Positions 1-7,302 of a stretch of 14,331 nt of DNA are shown in pieces. The notes beneath the pieces were generated by a model, which saw only the letters and a list, made by a program, of their open reading frames with translations, ran no database searches and had not been told where the DNA came from. The DNA is from Anaerolineae bacterium (GTDB taxonomy: Bacteria; Chloroflexota; Anaerolineae; UBA1429). The stretch is taken from NCBI GenBank assembly GCA_007118555.1, contig SKRJ01000308.1, positions 1 through 14,331 on the forward strand, given 5' to 3'. The first letter of the stretch is position 1, and each line of letters opens with the position of its first letter. A program made the translations under genes and the position numbers.

Positions 1-384
1 ACAGCGGCGCCCGATGCCTGCGAGGCACCGCTGCTCGATTCGCCCGCCCAAGAGTTGGTCGCGCTCTATGTCGAGCATCTTGATGCGGGAGACCATGCCT
101 CGGCCTATGGTCTCCTCGCCGAACGCTACCAGTTGCGCCTGCCGTACCCGCAATATCTGGCAGGCTATGAGCCTTTGCAGCGCATGGCCCTGTGCTCGTT
201 AGAGACCCTCGAGAGCCACGGCGGTCGCGAGACGCTGTTTGCCACACTGCGCATCACGCTGGACGCCGAGGGCGCGCCCCATGACGAGCTGTGGGTCGCG
301 CAATACACCGTGCAGACGGCAACCGACGCTCCGGGCGCTATTGCATCGGTGATCATGTATCGCGCTGCCCTGCATGAGGAATAG
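1..384 (+). CDS. C-terminal part of an NTF2-like/hypothetical protein (5' end outside the window)
   Basis: The frame is open from base 1 to a TAG at 382-384, giving 127 visible residues with the true start upstream. The visible part begins with a short linker containing a Cys (DACEAP), then an amphipathic helix (QELVALYVEHLDAGDHASAY), a hydrophobic middle and alternating beta-like stretches (TLFATLRITLDAEG, HDELWVAQYTVQTA), ending in SVIMYRAALHEE. This helix-then-curved-sheet pattern resembles NTF2-like/SnoaL-type domains, which often end secreted or lipid-anchored proteins; that fold assignment is inference. The purH-like gene follows after 39 nt on the same strand, so they may be co-transcribed. 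A TTG at 55 could serve as a start, but the frame continues in sensible protein upstream, so I treat the gene as truncated by the window edge. Confidence 0.6.
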   Translation, partial: TAAPDACEAPLLDSPAQELVALYVEHLDAGDHASAYGLLAERYQLRLPYPQYLAGYEPLQRMALCSLETLESHGGRETLFATLRITLDAEGAPHDELWVAQYTVQTATDAPGAIASVIMYRAALHEE

Positions 385-423
385 TCTGCCGTCCTTGAGG
401 CGGTTACCCACAAGGAGACACGG

Positions 424-1596
424 ATGCCCCAAGAACTCGAACTGCGCTATGGCGCCAACCCCCACCAGAAACCGGCGAGGGTGTTCATGCCCGAGGGCGA
501 GCTGCCTTTTGTCGTACGCAACGGTCGTCCCGGCTATATCAACCTGCTGGACGCGCTGAACAGCTGGCAACTGGTGCGAGAGCTCTCCGAGGCGCTGGGC
601 CTGCCGGCGGCGGCCTCCTTCAAGCATGTGAGCCCGGCGGGTGCCGCTGTGGCGGTGCCATTGAGCCCGGTCGAGCAGTCATCCTGTTTTGCCGATGGGC
701 TCACGCTCTCGCCTCTGGCGACGGCCTATGTCCGCGCGCGCGGCGCCGACCGCATGTCGTCCTTTGGCGACTGGGCCGCCCTGAGCGAGCCCTGCGATCG
801 GGCGACGGCCGAGTTTCTGCGGCGCGAGGTGTCTGACGGCGTGATCGCCCCCGGCTATGAGCCCGAGGCGCTGGAGGTGCTGAGCGCCAAGCGGGGCGGC
901 TCCTACTGCGTGCTGGAGATCGATCCGGCCTACCGCCCTCAGCCGGAAGAGACGCGCCAGGTGTTTGGCGTCTCGCTGCAGCAGCAACGCAACGAGGCCG
1001 CCATTGGCCCCGAGCTGTTCGACAACGTGGTCACCGCCCGCAACGAGCTTTCTGCGGACGCCGTGCGCGATCTGCTCGTGGCGACGATCACGCTGAAATA
1101 CACCCAGTCCAACTCGGTGTGCCTGGCCCACAACGGACAGGTGACGGGCAATGGCGCGGGGCAGCAATCGCGGGTGCACTGCACGCGTCTGGCCGCCGAC
1201 AAATCGGATCTCTGGTTCCTGCGCCAGCATCCGGCCGTTCAATCGCTGCAGTTCCGCCGCGGTGTCTCCCGGGCCGACCGCAACAATGCCATCGACCTGT
1301 TCTTTGTCGACGACCTCACGCCGGCCGAGCAAGCGATGTGGGAGGAGAGCTTTGACGTCGTCCCCACACGACTCTCGCCGGAAGAGCGGCGCGCGTGGCT
1401 GGATCGGGTCGAGGGCGTGGCCCTCAGCTCGGACGCGTTCTTTCCCTTTCGCGATTCGATCGATCGCGCCTCGCGCAGCGGCGTACGCTATGTGGCCCAG
1501 CCGGGCGGCTCGTTGCGCGACGAGGACGTTGTCGCGGCCTGCAACGAGTACGACATGGCCATGGCCATCACGGGGCTGCGGCTCTTTCATCACTAG
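424..1596 (+). CDS. purH: Stand-alone AICAR formyltransferase (PurH transformylase half, no IMP cyclohydrolase domain)
   Basis: 390 residues. It is predicted to transfer a formyl group from 10-formyl-THF to AICAR, making FAICAR in the penultimate step of IMP synthesis, in the cytoplasm. Visible signatures of the PurH transformylase domain are LRYGANPHQ near residues 7-15, the catalytic Lys-His pair in SFKHVSPAGAA (K67, H68), KYTQSNSV at 225-232, GAGQQSRVHCTRLA at 244-257, SDAFFPFRDSID at 336-347 and PGGSLRDEDVV at 360-370. Bifunctional PurH proteins are about 510-530 residues, with an N-terminal MGS-like cyclohydrolase domain of about 200. That domain is absent here: the protein starts where the transformylase half begins. 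A strong Shine-Dalgarno AAGGAG (412-417) sits 6 nt before the ATG, so this is a genuine short form and not a truncation. IMP cyclohydrolase must be encoded elsewhere. A histidine phosphatase follows after 59 nt. Confidence 0.92.
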   Translation: MPQELELRYGANPHQKPARVFMPEGELPFVVRNGRPGYINLLDALNSWQLVRELSEALGLPAAASFKHVSPAGAAVAVPLSPVEQSSCFADGLTLSPLATAYVRARGADRMSSFGDWAALSEPCDRATAEFLRREVSDGVIAPGYEPEALEVLSAKRGGSYCVLEIDPAYRPQPEETRQVFGVSLQQQRNEAAIGPELFDNVVTARNELSADAVRDLLVATITLKYTQSNSVCLAHNGQVTGNGAGQQSRVHCTRLAADKSDLWFLRQHPAVQSLQFRRGVSRADRNNAIDLFFVDDLTPAEQAMWEESFDVVPTRLSPEERRAWLDRVEGVALSSDAFFPFRDSIDRASRSGVRYVAQPGGSLRDEDVVAACNEYDMAMAITGLRLFHH

Positions 1597-1642
1597 GTAG
1601 TGACAATGGCCGGGGGCATCCCTGGCAACAGATACCTGTTTC

Positions 1643-1648
1643 GGGAGG
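1643..1648 (+). promoter_or_regulatory. Ribosome binding site fixing a TTG start
   Basis: GGGAGG lies 7 nt before the TTG at 1656. The frame is open far upstream, into purH, so this site decides that translation begins at TTG 1656 and not at an upstream GTG. Confidence 0.75.
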
Positions 1649-1655
1649 ATCACCC

Positions 1656-2276
1656 TTGGTCGACATCTATCTCTTGCGACATGCCCACGTAGACTATACG
1701 CCGCCCAACCCGATCACGGCCCATAACGCCCTGACGCCGCTGGGACAGCGCATGGCGCTACGCCTGGCCCAGCGCTGCCGCGAGTTCGAGCTGGATCTAC
1801 TGATAGCCAGCCCCTTGCGCCGCACCCAGGAGACGGCGGCAGCCATACGGGCCACCTGCCCCAGCATCCCCTATCTCCTAATGCCCGAGTTTGCCGAGGT
1901 CAGCATCACCGATCTGGCGGCCTATGACGGGGAAGCGCCGGCGGATGATATGCATACGTGGGAGGACGGGCACTGGGAGCACGGCAACACCCGCATGTGG
2001 CAGCGTGTCACAGAGGGATGGGAGCGCCTGCGCAGTATCGCCGAGGAACGGGGCGCCGAACGCGTGGCGCTGGTGACCCACGGCGGTCCGCTGAACGTCA
2101 TCGTACGGCATGTGCTGGGTTGGAATGCGCCCATACGCCTGCGCACCGCCTGGCTGCACTTTGACTATACGGCCACGAGCTGCGTGCGCTACACCGATGG
2201 GTGGCAGGGGGTCGTCTGGCTCAACGACGCCAGGCATATCGAGGATCTGGCACCGGTCCGCCAGATCCTCACCTAG
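1656..2276 (+). CDS. Histidine phosphatase superfamily (phosphoglycerate mutase-like) protein
   Basis: 206 residues from a TTG start chosen for the GGGAGG 7 nt upstream; the domain's first strand begins immediately (VDIYLLRHAH). Superfamily residues visible are R8-H9 in LLRHAH (the phosphorylated His), R55 in ASPLRRTQETA, a likely acid Glu at E81 in PEFAEV, and the second His, H142, in VTHGGPLN. The first motif is RHA instead of RHG, which is common in SixA- and PhoE-like branches. Residues 99-115 are unusually rich in His, Trp and Glu (MHTWEDGHWEHG), in the region that usually shapes substrate choice. The substrate cannot be read from sequence; a broad phosphomonoesterase is the safest description. 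It lies 59 nt after purH on the same strand and is probably co-transcribed. It ends 11 nt from the stop codon of the convergent hflX gene. Confidence 0.88.
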   Translation: MVDIYLLRHAHVDYTPPNPITAHNALTPLGQRMALRLAQRCREFELDLLIASPLRRTQETAAAIRATCPSIPYLLMPEFAEVSITDLAAYDGEAPADDMHTWEDGHWEHGNTRMWQRVTEGWERLRSIAEERGAERVALVTHGGPLNVIVRHVLGWNAPIRLRTAWLHFDYTATSCVRYTDGWQGVVWLNDARHIEDLAPVRQILT

Positions 2277-2287
2277 TGACAGCCCTG

Positions 2288-3637
2288 CTACTCCTCAAGC
2301 GACGAGTCGCTCGACGCGTCGGGCGACTCGTGGTTTGATTCCTCGCCATTGGTCACCATGCCCACGGCCCAACGGGGCAGCTTGCCGACCACATGCACGC
2401 CCTCGGGCGTATAGTCCTCTTCTTCGATGATGCCCTGCTCGTGCCACAGGCTCAGTACGTCACCGGCCTGGTAGGGCAGCACGACGTCCATATCGACCAT
2501 GTGCGCGATGAGCTCGTCCTCGATGGCGGCGAGCAGATTGACGAGGCCGGTACCTTTTTGCGCCGAGATGGGGATGACATCCTCGTACGCATCGTCGAGG
2601 CGGCTCGCCAGGCTCTCGCGGCGCACAAAGCGGTTGATCTCCTCGCCCAGATAGACCTCTGGGTCCACCATGTCGATCTTGTTGAGCGCCATGATCATGG
2701 GCTTGTCACCGCACCCGATCTCGACCAAAACCTGCTCCACAGTCTGCACCTTTTCCATGGTATGCTCGTCGCCAACGTCCACCACATGGATGAGCAGATC
2801 GGCCTCCTGCACCTCTTCGAGAGTGGCACGAAAGGCGGCCACCAGTTGGGTGGGGAGCTTTTGGATGAAACCCACCGTGTCGGTGAGCAGCACCTCTTTG
2901 CCGCCCGCCAGGGTGATCCGGCGCGTGGTCGGGTCCAGCGTGGCAAAGAGCTGATCCTGCACGAGAACGTCGGCGTTGGTGAGGCGGTTGAGCAGGGTGG
3001 ATTTGCCGGCGTTCGTATAGCCGACGATGGCGACGGTGGGCAGACCTCGGCGGCGGCGCTGCCTTCGGCGCTGACTGCGCTGCGTGCGCACCTGCTCGAT
3101 CTCGCGGCGCAGTTGCGCCATGCGCCGCCCGATCTCGCGCCGGTCCGACTCGAGCTGGGTTTCACCGGGGCCACGCAGACCCACGCCACCCACCGCCTGA
3201 CGCGACAGGTGCGTCCACTGGCGCGTCAGGCGTGGCAGGCGATAGGCGTACTGGGCCAGTTCCACCTGCAAGGCTCCCTCGCGCGTGCGGGCGTGCATGG
3301 CAAAGATGTCGAGGATCAGGGCGGTGCGGTCCAGCACCGTGACGGACAGCTCCTGTTCCAGATTGCGAAGCTGGGCCGGCGAGAGCTCGTCGTCAAAGAC
3401 CACCAGCGAAAAGTTCAGCTCGGCGTGACGCTGCTTGATCTCTTCCACCTTGCCCGAGCCGATGTAGGTGCCCGGGTTGATCTGGTTGAGGGTCTGCGAT
3501 TCACGCCCTACCACAAGGATGCCTGCCGTCTTGGCCAAGAGAGCCAACTCGTCCAGGGATGATTCCAGGTCAAAGACCCCGGACTTGCCCCGCACGGTGG
3601 CGCCTATCAAAAAGGCGCGCTCGGGCTCACGCCGCAA
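2288..3637 (-). CDS. hflX: HflX ribosome-associated GTPase
   Basis: About 449 residues from TTG 3637. HflX is a GTPase that binds the 50S subunit and splits stalled or hibernating ribosomes. In this numbering the N-terminal HflX domain has NPGTYIGSGKVEEI near 54-67 and FDDELSPAQLRNLE near 81-94. The glycine-rich loop GGVGLRGPGETQLE spans 150-163, with an Arg-rich helix to about 197. The G domain has G1 GYTNAGKST (206-214), G3 DTVGF (253-257), G4 NKID (319-322) and G5 SAQKG (358-362). A conserved C-terminal domain is followed by a short Ser/Asp/Glu-rich tail. The start is uncertain: the frame has no ATG, a GTG at 3781 would overlap the aminotransferase gene by 115 nt, and TTG 3637 is the only other standard start before the conserved ERAFLIG strand but has a weak ribosome site. 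A non-standard ATT or CTG near 3658-3680 behind GGGGGAG is possible. Confidence 0.92.
   Translation of the reverse strand: MRREPERAFLIGATVRGKSGVFDLESSLDELALLAKTAGILVVGRESQTLNQINPGTYIGSGKVEEIKQRHAELNFSLVVFDDELSPAQLRNLEQELSVTVLDRTALILDIFAMHARTREGALQVELAQYAYRLPRLTRQWTHLSRQAVGGVGLRGPGETQLESDRREIGRRMAQLRREIEQVRTQRSQRRRQRRRRGLPTVAIVGYTNAGKSTLLNRLTNADVLVQDQLFATLDPTTRRITLAGGKEVLLTDTVGFIQKLPTQLVAAFRATLEEVQEADLLIHVVDVGDEHTMEKVQTVEQVLVEIGCGDKPMIMALNKIDMVDPEVYLGEEINRFVRRESLASRLDDAYEDVIPISAQKGTGLVNLLAAIEDELIAHMVDMDVVLPYQAGDVLSLWHEQGIIEEEDYTPEGVHVVGKLPRWAVGMVTNGEESNHESPDASSDSSLEE
2302..2331. terminator. Long palindrome in the convergent 3' ends; candidate terminator for the plus-strand operon
   Basis: Arms ACGAGTCGC (2302-2310) and GCGACTCGT (2323-2331) are perfect complements. 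The bases between them hold the self-complementary CGACGCGTCG (2312-2321), with only T2311/G2322 unpaired or wobble. The stem lies 26 nt past the histidine phosphatase stop and inside the last codons of hflX. On the plus strand it is followed by GGTTTGATT, a poor U tract, so the terminator role is inference. It could instead protect the 3' end of an mRNA. Confidence 0.45.
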
Positions 3638-3666
3638 GCGCGCCCTGTCTTCATTCAGTCCGTTTC

Positions 3667-4821
3667 TCAGAGTCGTAATAGTCTCTCCCCCGCTTCTCGC
3701 AAGCGGTCCGCTCCAATACAGATCGACAGACGGAGGTAACCCTCGCCATAGTCGCCAAAAGCGGTGCCGGGGGTCATCCACACGCCGACCTTTTCCAGTA
3801 CCTCAACCGCATACTCCTGGGCGTCCACACCCTCGGGGGTCTTGGCCCAGACATAGAGTCCGCCCTTGGGGACGTCGGCGCTCATGCCCACCTTGGGCAG
3901 CCACTCCAGTATGATATCACGTCGCTCCTGGTAGATGGCATTCCGGTCGGCCAGCCAGCTCTGGTCGCCCGTGAGAGCCACCGTGGCGGCGTCCTGGATG
4001 GGCCGAAAGATGCCCGAGTCAATATTGGTCTTGACGGTCGTGAGTGCATCGATGGCCTTGGCGCTCCCCACGGCCATGCCGACGCGCCAGCCGGCCATGT
4101 TATACGTCTTGCTTAGCGAGTTGAACTCGATGGAGACGTCCTTGGCGCCGGGCACCTGCAGGATGCTGGGGGCCACATAGTCGCCAAAGGTGACGTCGCA
4201 ATAGGGGTTGTCGTAGCAGATCAAGAGATCGTGGGCAGCGGCAAAGTCTACCGCCTGCTGCAGGAACTCCATGGGAGCGATCGCACCCGTCGGGTTGTTG
4301 GGATAGTTGAGCCACATGAGCCGGGCCTTGGCCAGAACGTCACCCGGGATATCCTCGAACACGGGCAGCCAGCCATTCTCCTCGCGCAGCGGCATCGAGT
4401 AGGCATCGCCATTGGCCAACAAAGCGCCCATGCGATAGGTCGGGTAGCCGGGATCGGTGGCCAACGCGATCTCCCCCGGGTCAATGAACGCCAGATTGAC
4501 GTTCGCCAGGCCCTCTTTCGAGCCGATCAACGGACGAACCTCGGTGTCCGGATCGAGCTCGACGCCAAACCGCTTGCCGTAATAGTCGGCTGTGGCCTTG
4601 CGCAGGGCCGGGGTGCCATAGTATCCGGCATAGCCGTGGGTGTTGGGCTTGAGTGCGGACTCGTACAGGGCATCGATGATGTACTTGGGCGGGGCCAGGT
4701 CAGGGCTCCCGATACCCAGGCTGATCACGTCCACGCCCTTGGCTTGCTGCGCAGCGATACGCTTCTCCACCGTAGCAAAGACATAGGGGGGCAGATTGTC
4801 GATACGGTTCGCGATCTTCAT
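3667..4821 (-). CDS. dapL: LL-diaminopimelate aminotransferase-like class I/II PLP aminotransferase
   Basis: 384 residues. DapL converts tetrahydrodipicolinate plus glutamate to LL-diaminopimelate in lysine and peptidoglycan-precursor synthesis. The fold-type I features are clear: GIGSPDL near 37-43, GYAGYYGTPALR near 63-74, GSKEG (100-104) in the cofactor phosphate region, NYPNNPTG (172-179), D204 in YDNPY, the PLP lysine K238 in SLSKTYNMAGWRVG, KTNIDSG near 264-270, and the carboxylate-binding Arg near 364 in YLRLS. Overall style (PPYVFATVEK at the start, IEFNSLSKTYN, TNIDSGIF) matches DapL-type enzymes, but other aspartate- or alanine-type aminotransferases of this subgroup are possible. 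ATG 4821 is preferred over ATG 4833 because GGAGG lies 5 nt before it and overlaps the earlier ATG. The gene lies 41 nt after the M28 gene, and its end abuts or overlaps the hflX start, implying one operon. Confidence 0.8.
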   Translation of the reverse strand: MKIANRIDNLPPYVFATVEKRIAAQQAKGVDVISLGIGSPDLAPPKYIIDALYESALKPNTHGYAGYYGTPALRKATADYYGKRFGVELDPDTEVRPLIGSKEGLANVNLAFIDPGEIALATDPGYPTYRMGALLANGDAYSMPLREENGWLPVFEDIPGDVLAKARLMWLNYPNNPTGAIAPMEFLQQAVDFAAAHDLLICYDNPYCDVTFGDYVAPSILQVPGAKDVSIEFNSLSKTYNMAGWRVGMAVGSAKAIDALTTVKTNIDSGIFRPIQDAATVALTGDQSWLADRNAIYQERRDIILEWLPKVGMSADVPKGGLYVWAKTPEGVDAQEYAVEVLEKVGVWMTPGTAFGDYGEGYLRLSICIGADRLREAGERLLRL

Positions 4822-4826
4822 TGGAT

Positions 4827-4831
4827 CCTCC
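4827..4831 (-). promoter_or_regulatory. Ribosome binding site deciding the aminotransferase start
   Basis: GGAGG on the minus strand, 5 nt before ATG 4821. It overlaps the G of an in-frame ATG at 4833, which therefore is unlikely to be the start. Confidence 0.7.
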
Positions 4832-4862
4832 ATGTGTGCGGTCGGTCACGTCTCGCAGATGG

Positions 4863-5771
4863 CTAACGGGAAACTGCGCGCGTGGCAAGGGGCTCCCCTT
4901 CGAGCCAAGTCTGCAACAGGCGGCCAACACGCTGGAGGCTCTGCGCATCGAGCTTGTCCAGAGTGTCGTGCTGCGTGTGCCAATAAGAGTAGTCCCTGTC
5001 GACCAGGATGGCGGACTCGATCCCGGTCTGCAGGAAAGGCGTATGATCCGAGATCACATGATGCCTGAACTGGGTCACAAAGCGCTCCCCGTAACCCAAC
5101 TCGTCGGCCAGATCCCACAGCTTTTCTTGCAGCCATAGCGACGATGTCCACTCATAGTAAAAGGTGGCGTCCGGAGCGCCTACCATATCCACGATGAGGA
5201 CATACTCGGGGCGCTGGCCCGGCTGATTGATCAGCCGCTGCGCCAGGTTTCGCGAGCCTACGGCCCACTCCCAACCGGCAATCTCGCCCGAGTCCTCGGC
5301 ATCGAAAAAGGCCAACCACACCTGCAGCTCCCCGGTGGCCTCCCTGTCGAGCACGCGAGCCAACTCCAGGAGCACGGCGGCTCCGCTGCTCCCATCGTTG
5401 GCGCCCGGCACGGGGACGGTGCGATCGGTCGGATCCCGGTCAGCGACCGGCCGCGTGTCATAGTGGGTGCCTACAATGATGATGGGACCCTCGCCGCGCT
5501 TGGCAATCACGTTGGCCAAGGGCACGCCGGCGTAGGCAAAGCGCTCGGTCGTGACGTCCCAGCCCTCTCGCTCTAGCTGGCTGCGGATATATTCGGCAGC
5601 CTCTCCGCTGGCCTCGCTGCCCGGCGTGCGCGGCCCCAGGCGCGTCAGCTGCCGCGCATGGGCCATGGCCCGTCGTCCCGAAAAGTCGGGCGCGCCATTG
5701 CCTCGCACCATGGCCGCCCCCACCAGGATGACAATGAGGGCGATGGCGCCTAGCCAGATGCCTCGTTTCAT
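4863..5771 (-). CDS. Membrane-anchored M28-family metallopeptidase or glutaminyl-cyclase-like protein
   Basis: 302 residues. An N-terminal Lys/Arg followed by a hydrophobic segment (about 5-22) predicts a signal anchor or uncleaved signal, placing the catalytic domain outside the membrane. Zinc-site signatures of the M28 fold are H103 and D105 in GTHYDTRP, D126 in [18 protein letters not shown]159-D160 in [10 protein letters not shown]195 in VDMVGAPD, D242 in SDHTPFL and H265 in [11 protein letters not shown]28 aminopeptidases use this His/Asp/Glu/Asp/His set. The same fold includes animal-type glutaminyl cyclases, and GANDGSSG, the GSRNLA region, the DHTPFL loop and the WHT loop look like that branch too, so cyclase versus aminopeptidase is undecided. 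The ATG overlaps the trmFO TGA (ATGA), with AGGTG as a likely ribosome site inside trmFO, indicating translational coupling. Confidence 0.85.
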   Translation of the reverse strand: MKRGIWLGAIALIVILVGAAMVRGNGAPDFSGRRAMAHARQLTRLGPRTPGSEASGEAAEYIRSQLEREGWDVTTERFAYAGVPLANVIAKRGEGPIIIVGTHYDTRPVADRDPTDRTVPVPGANDGSSGAAVLLELARVLDREATGELQVWLAFFDAEDSGEIAGWEWAVGSRNLAQRLINQPGQRPEYVLIVDMVGAPDATFYYEWTSSLWLQEKLWDLADELGYGERFVTQFRHHVISDHTPFLQTGIESAILVDRDYSYWHTQHDTLDKLDAQSLQRVGRLLQTWLEGEPLATRAVSR

Positions 5772-7129
5772 TCAGGCACCTGCACGATATCGTCGTTTAT
5801 GCCGTTCTGGCGTATCATGGCGTCCAGCTCCTCCAGGGCGCGCTCGGCATAGGCCTGATAGCGTTGCCTCTTGTTGCGCACCGGCGGGTCCAGCGGAGCC
5901 AACAGCCCAAAGTTGGGCTTCATGGGCTGAAAGCCGTCCCCTTGCGCATGGGAGACATAGTGCAGCAGGGCCCCCAACATCGTGTTGACGGGCAGCTCTA
6001 GCGGCGACTTGGCGCTGCACACCCGTGCGGCGTTGATCCCCGCCACCAGACCGCTGGCCGTCGAGGCCATATAGCCTTCGGTGCCCGTGATCTGGCCTCC
6101 GAAAAAGAGCGTGGGCTCGGTGCGGCTGGCCATGGTTGCCTCCAGCAGCGTCGGCGCATTCAGGTAGGTGTTGCGATGCATCTGCCCAAAGCGCACCCAC
6201 TCGGCGTTCTCTAGCCCCGGTATGAGGCCAAACACACGCTTTTGGTCGCCCCATCGCAGGTTGGTCTGGAACCCGACCAGATTGTAAAGCGTGCCTGCCA
6301 GGTTGTCCTGGCGAAGCTGCACGACAGCGTATGGCCTCTTGCCCGTGCGCGGATCGCGCAGGCCTACGGGGCGCAGCGGTCCATAGGCCAGGGCATCCTG
6401 CCCCCGGGCGGCCAGCACCTCCACCGGCAGGCAGGCCTCGAAAAAGCGCGGATCCTCCCGCTCAAAGTCGCGCAGCGGCGCCTGTTCGGCGGACAGCAGC
6501 GCTTCGACGAACCGCTCGTACTCGTCGCGGTTCATCGGACAGTTGATATAGTCGGCGTCGGCGCTCTCGTCCTCCCAGCGTGAGGCCCGGAACGCTACGT
6601 CCATGTTAATGGAATCACGTGTCACGATGGGCGCCATGGCATCGTAAAAGTACAGTTGCGACTCGCCCAGCCGTTGCGCCAGATCGGCGGCCAGGGCATC
6701 CGATGTCAACGGCCCCGTGGCGACCAGAGTGACTCCCTCTTTGGGGAGGCTCGTGATCTCGTGCCGCACCACGTCAATGCGCGGGTGCGTCTCCATCTCT
6801 CGGGTGACTCGCTCGGCAAAGGCCGTGCGCCCCACGGCCAGCGCACGCCCGGCCGGGACGGCGGTCTCCAGCGCGCAACGCAGAATCAGGCTGCCGAGCT
6901 TTTCCAGCTCTGCCTTGAGCAGCCCGGGCGCGCGGTCGCGAAGAAGTGATCCCAGCGAGTTGCTGCACACCAACTCGGCCAACAGATCGGTCTCGTGGGC
7001 CGGAGTGCTCCGAATCGGGCGCATCTCGTATAGGGTTACATGTATACCACGAGAGGCAGCCTGCCAGGCCGCCTCGCAGCCGGCCAGACCGCCTCCCATG
7101 ATTGTGAGATCCTGGCATGCGTCTTTCAT
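5768..7129 (-). CDS. trmFO: TrmFO, folate/FAD-dependent tRNA (uracil-54-C5)-methyltransferase
   Basis: 453 residues, close to the usual 430-470. TrmFO makes m5U54 in the T loop of tRNA, using methylenetetrahydrofolate as methyl donor and FADH2. Visible features are the N-terminal dinucleotide motif [10 protein letters not shown] (12-21), YEMRP (34-38), [11 protein letters not shown] with C55, [11 protein letters not shown] (194-204), [12 protein letters not shown] with C233, the long conserved block [12 protein letters not shown] near 265-276, [10 protein letters not shown] near 282-291, [13 protein letters not shown] near 344-356 and NFGLL near 416-420. C55 and C233 match the two cysteines described as catalytic in characterised TrmFO. 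It is the first gene of a four-gene minus-strand operon. There is no clear Shine-Dalgarno before the ATG; a promoter -10 box ends only 12 nt upstream of it, so translation may start on a near-leaderless mRNA. Confidence 0.96.
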   Translation of the reverse strand: MKDACQDLTIMGGGLAGCEAAWQAASRGIHVTLYEMRPIRSTPAHETDLLAELVCSNSLGSLLRDRAPGLLKAELEKLGSLILRCALETAVPAGRALAVGRTAFAERVTREMETHPRIDVVRHEITSLPKEGVTLVATGPLTSDALAADLAQRLGESQLYFYDAMAPIVTRDSINMDVAFRASRWEDESADADYINCPMNRDEYERFVEALLSAEQAPLRDFEREDPRFFEACLPVEVLAARGQDALAYGPLRPVGLRDPRTGKRPYAVVQLRQDNLAGTLYNLVGFQTNLRWGDQKRVFGLIPGLENAEWVRFGQMHRNTYLNAPTLLEATMASRTEPTLFFGGQITGTEGYMASTASGLVAGINAARVCSAKSPLELPVNTMLGALLHYVSHAQGDGFQPMKPNFGLLAPLDPPVRNKRQRYQAYAERALEELDAMIRQNGINDDIVQVPE

Positions 7130-7141
7130 CTGTGTACGCAG

Positions 7142-7173
7142 ATAATAGCATAAAACATGCTGGCAGACAACAG
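7142..7173 (-). promoter_or_regulatory. Sigma-A-like extended -10 promoter of the trmFO operon
   Basis: Read on the minus strand: TTGTCT, a 17-bp spacer, then TATTAT (7147-7142) preceded by TGC, which forms an extended -10 element. The expected start point is near 7133-7136, only 4-7 nt before the trmFO ATG. The hexamers match 4/6 and 5/6 of consensus with ideal spacing. Confidence 0.65.
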
Positions 7174-7253
7174 ATAAGCAAGGGGCTTGAGCATGGAGAG
7201 GCGGTGAAACAGGCAGGGCTGCTTTTCCGAGCGGATCTCTGGCGCCAAAGCAA

Positions 7254-7286
7254 CAACGCCCTGGCTCGATCCAAGCCAGGGCGTTG
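7254..7286 (-). terminator. 13-bp stem-loop after the acidic two-TM protein gene
   Basis: CAACGCCCTGGCT (7254-7266) pairs perfectly with AGCCAGGGCGTTG (7274-7286) around a 7-nt loop. It begins 17 nt after the stop codon of the minus-strand gene and lies before the trmFO promoter. The downstream minus-strand sequence TTGCTTTGG is only mildly T-rich, so this is a weak-tail intrinsic terminator or 3'-end stabiliser. Confidence 0.6.
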
Positions 7287-7302
7287 GGGAGCGTACCATC
7301 GC

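Noticed and set aside
679..1653. 324-residue minus-strand open frame opposite the AICAR transformylase gene
   Set aside because: The plus strand encodes an unmistakable PurH transformylase; the antisense frame is Arg/Gly/Ala-rich with no domain, a consequence of high GC at third positions.
2393..3562. 389-residue plus-strand open frame opposite hflX
   Set aside because: It is the antisense shadow of hflX, whose G motifs are all present; the shadow shows no protein family features and would start inside the convergent gene end.
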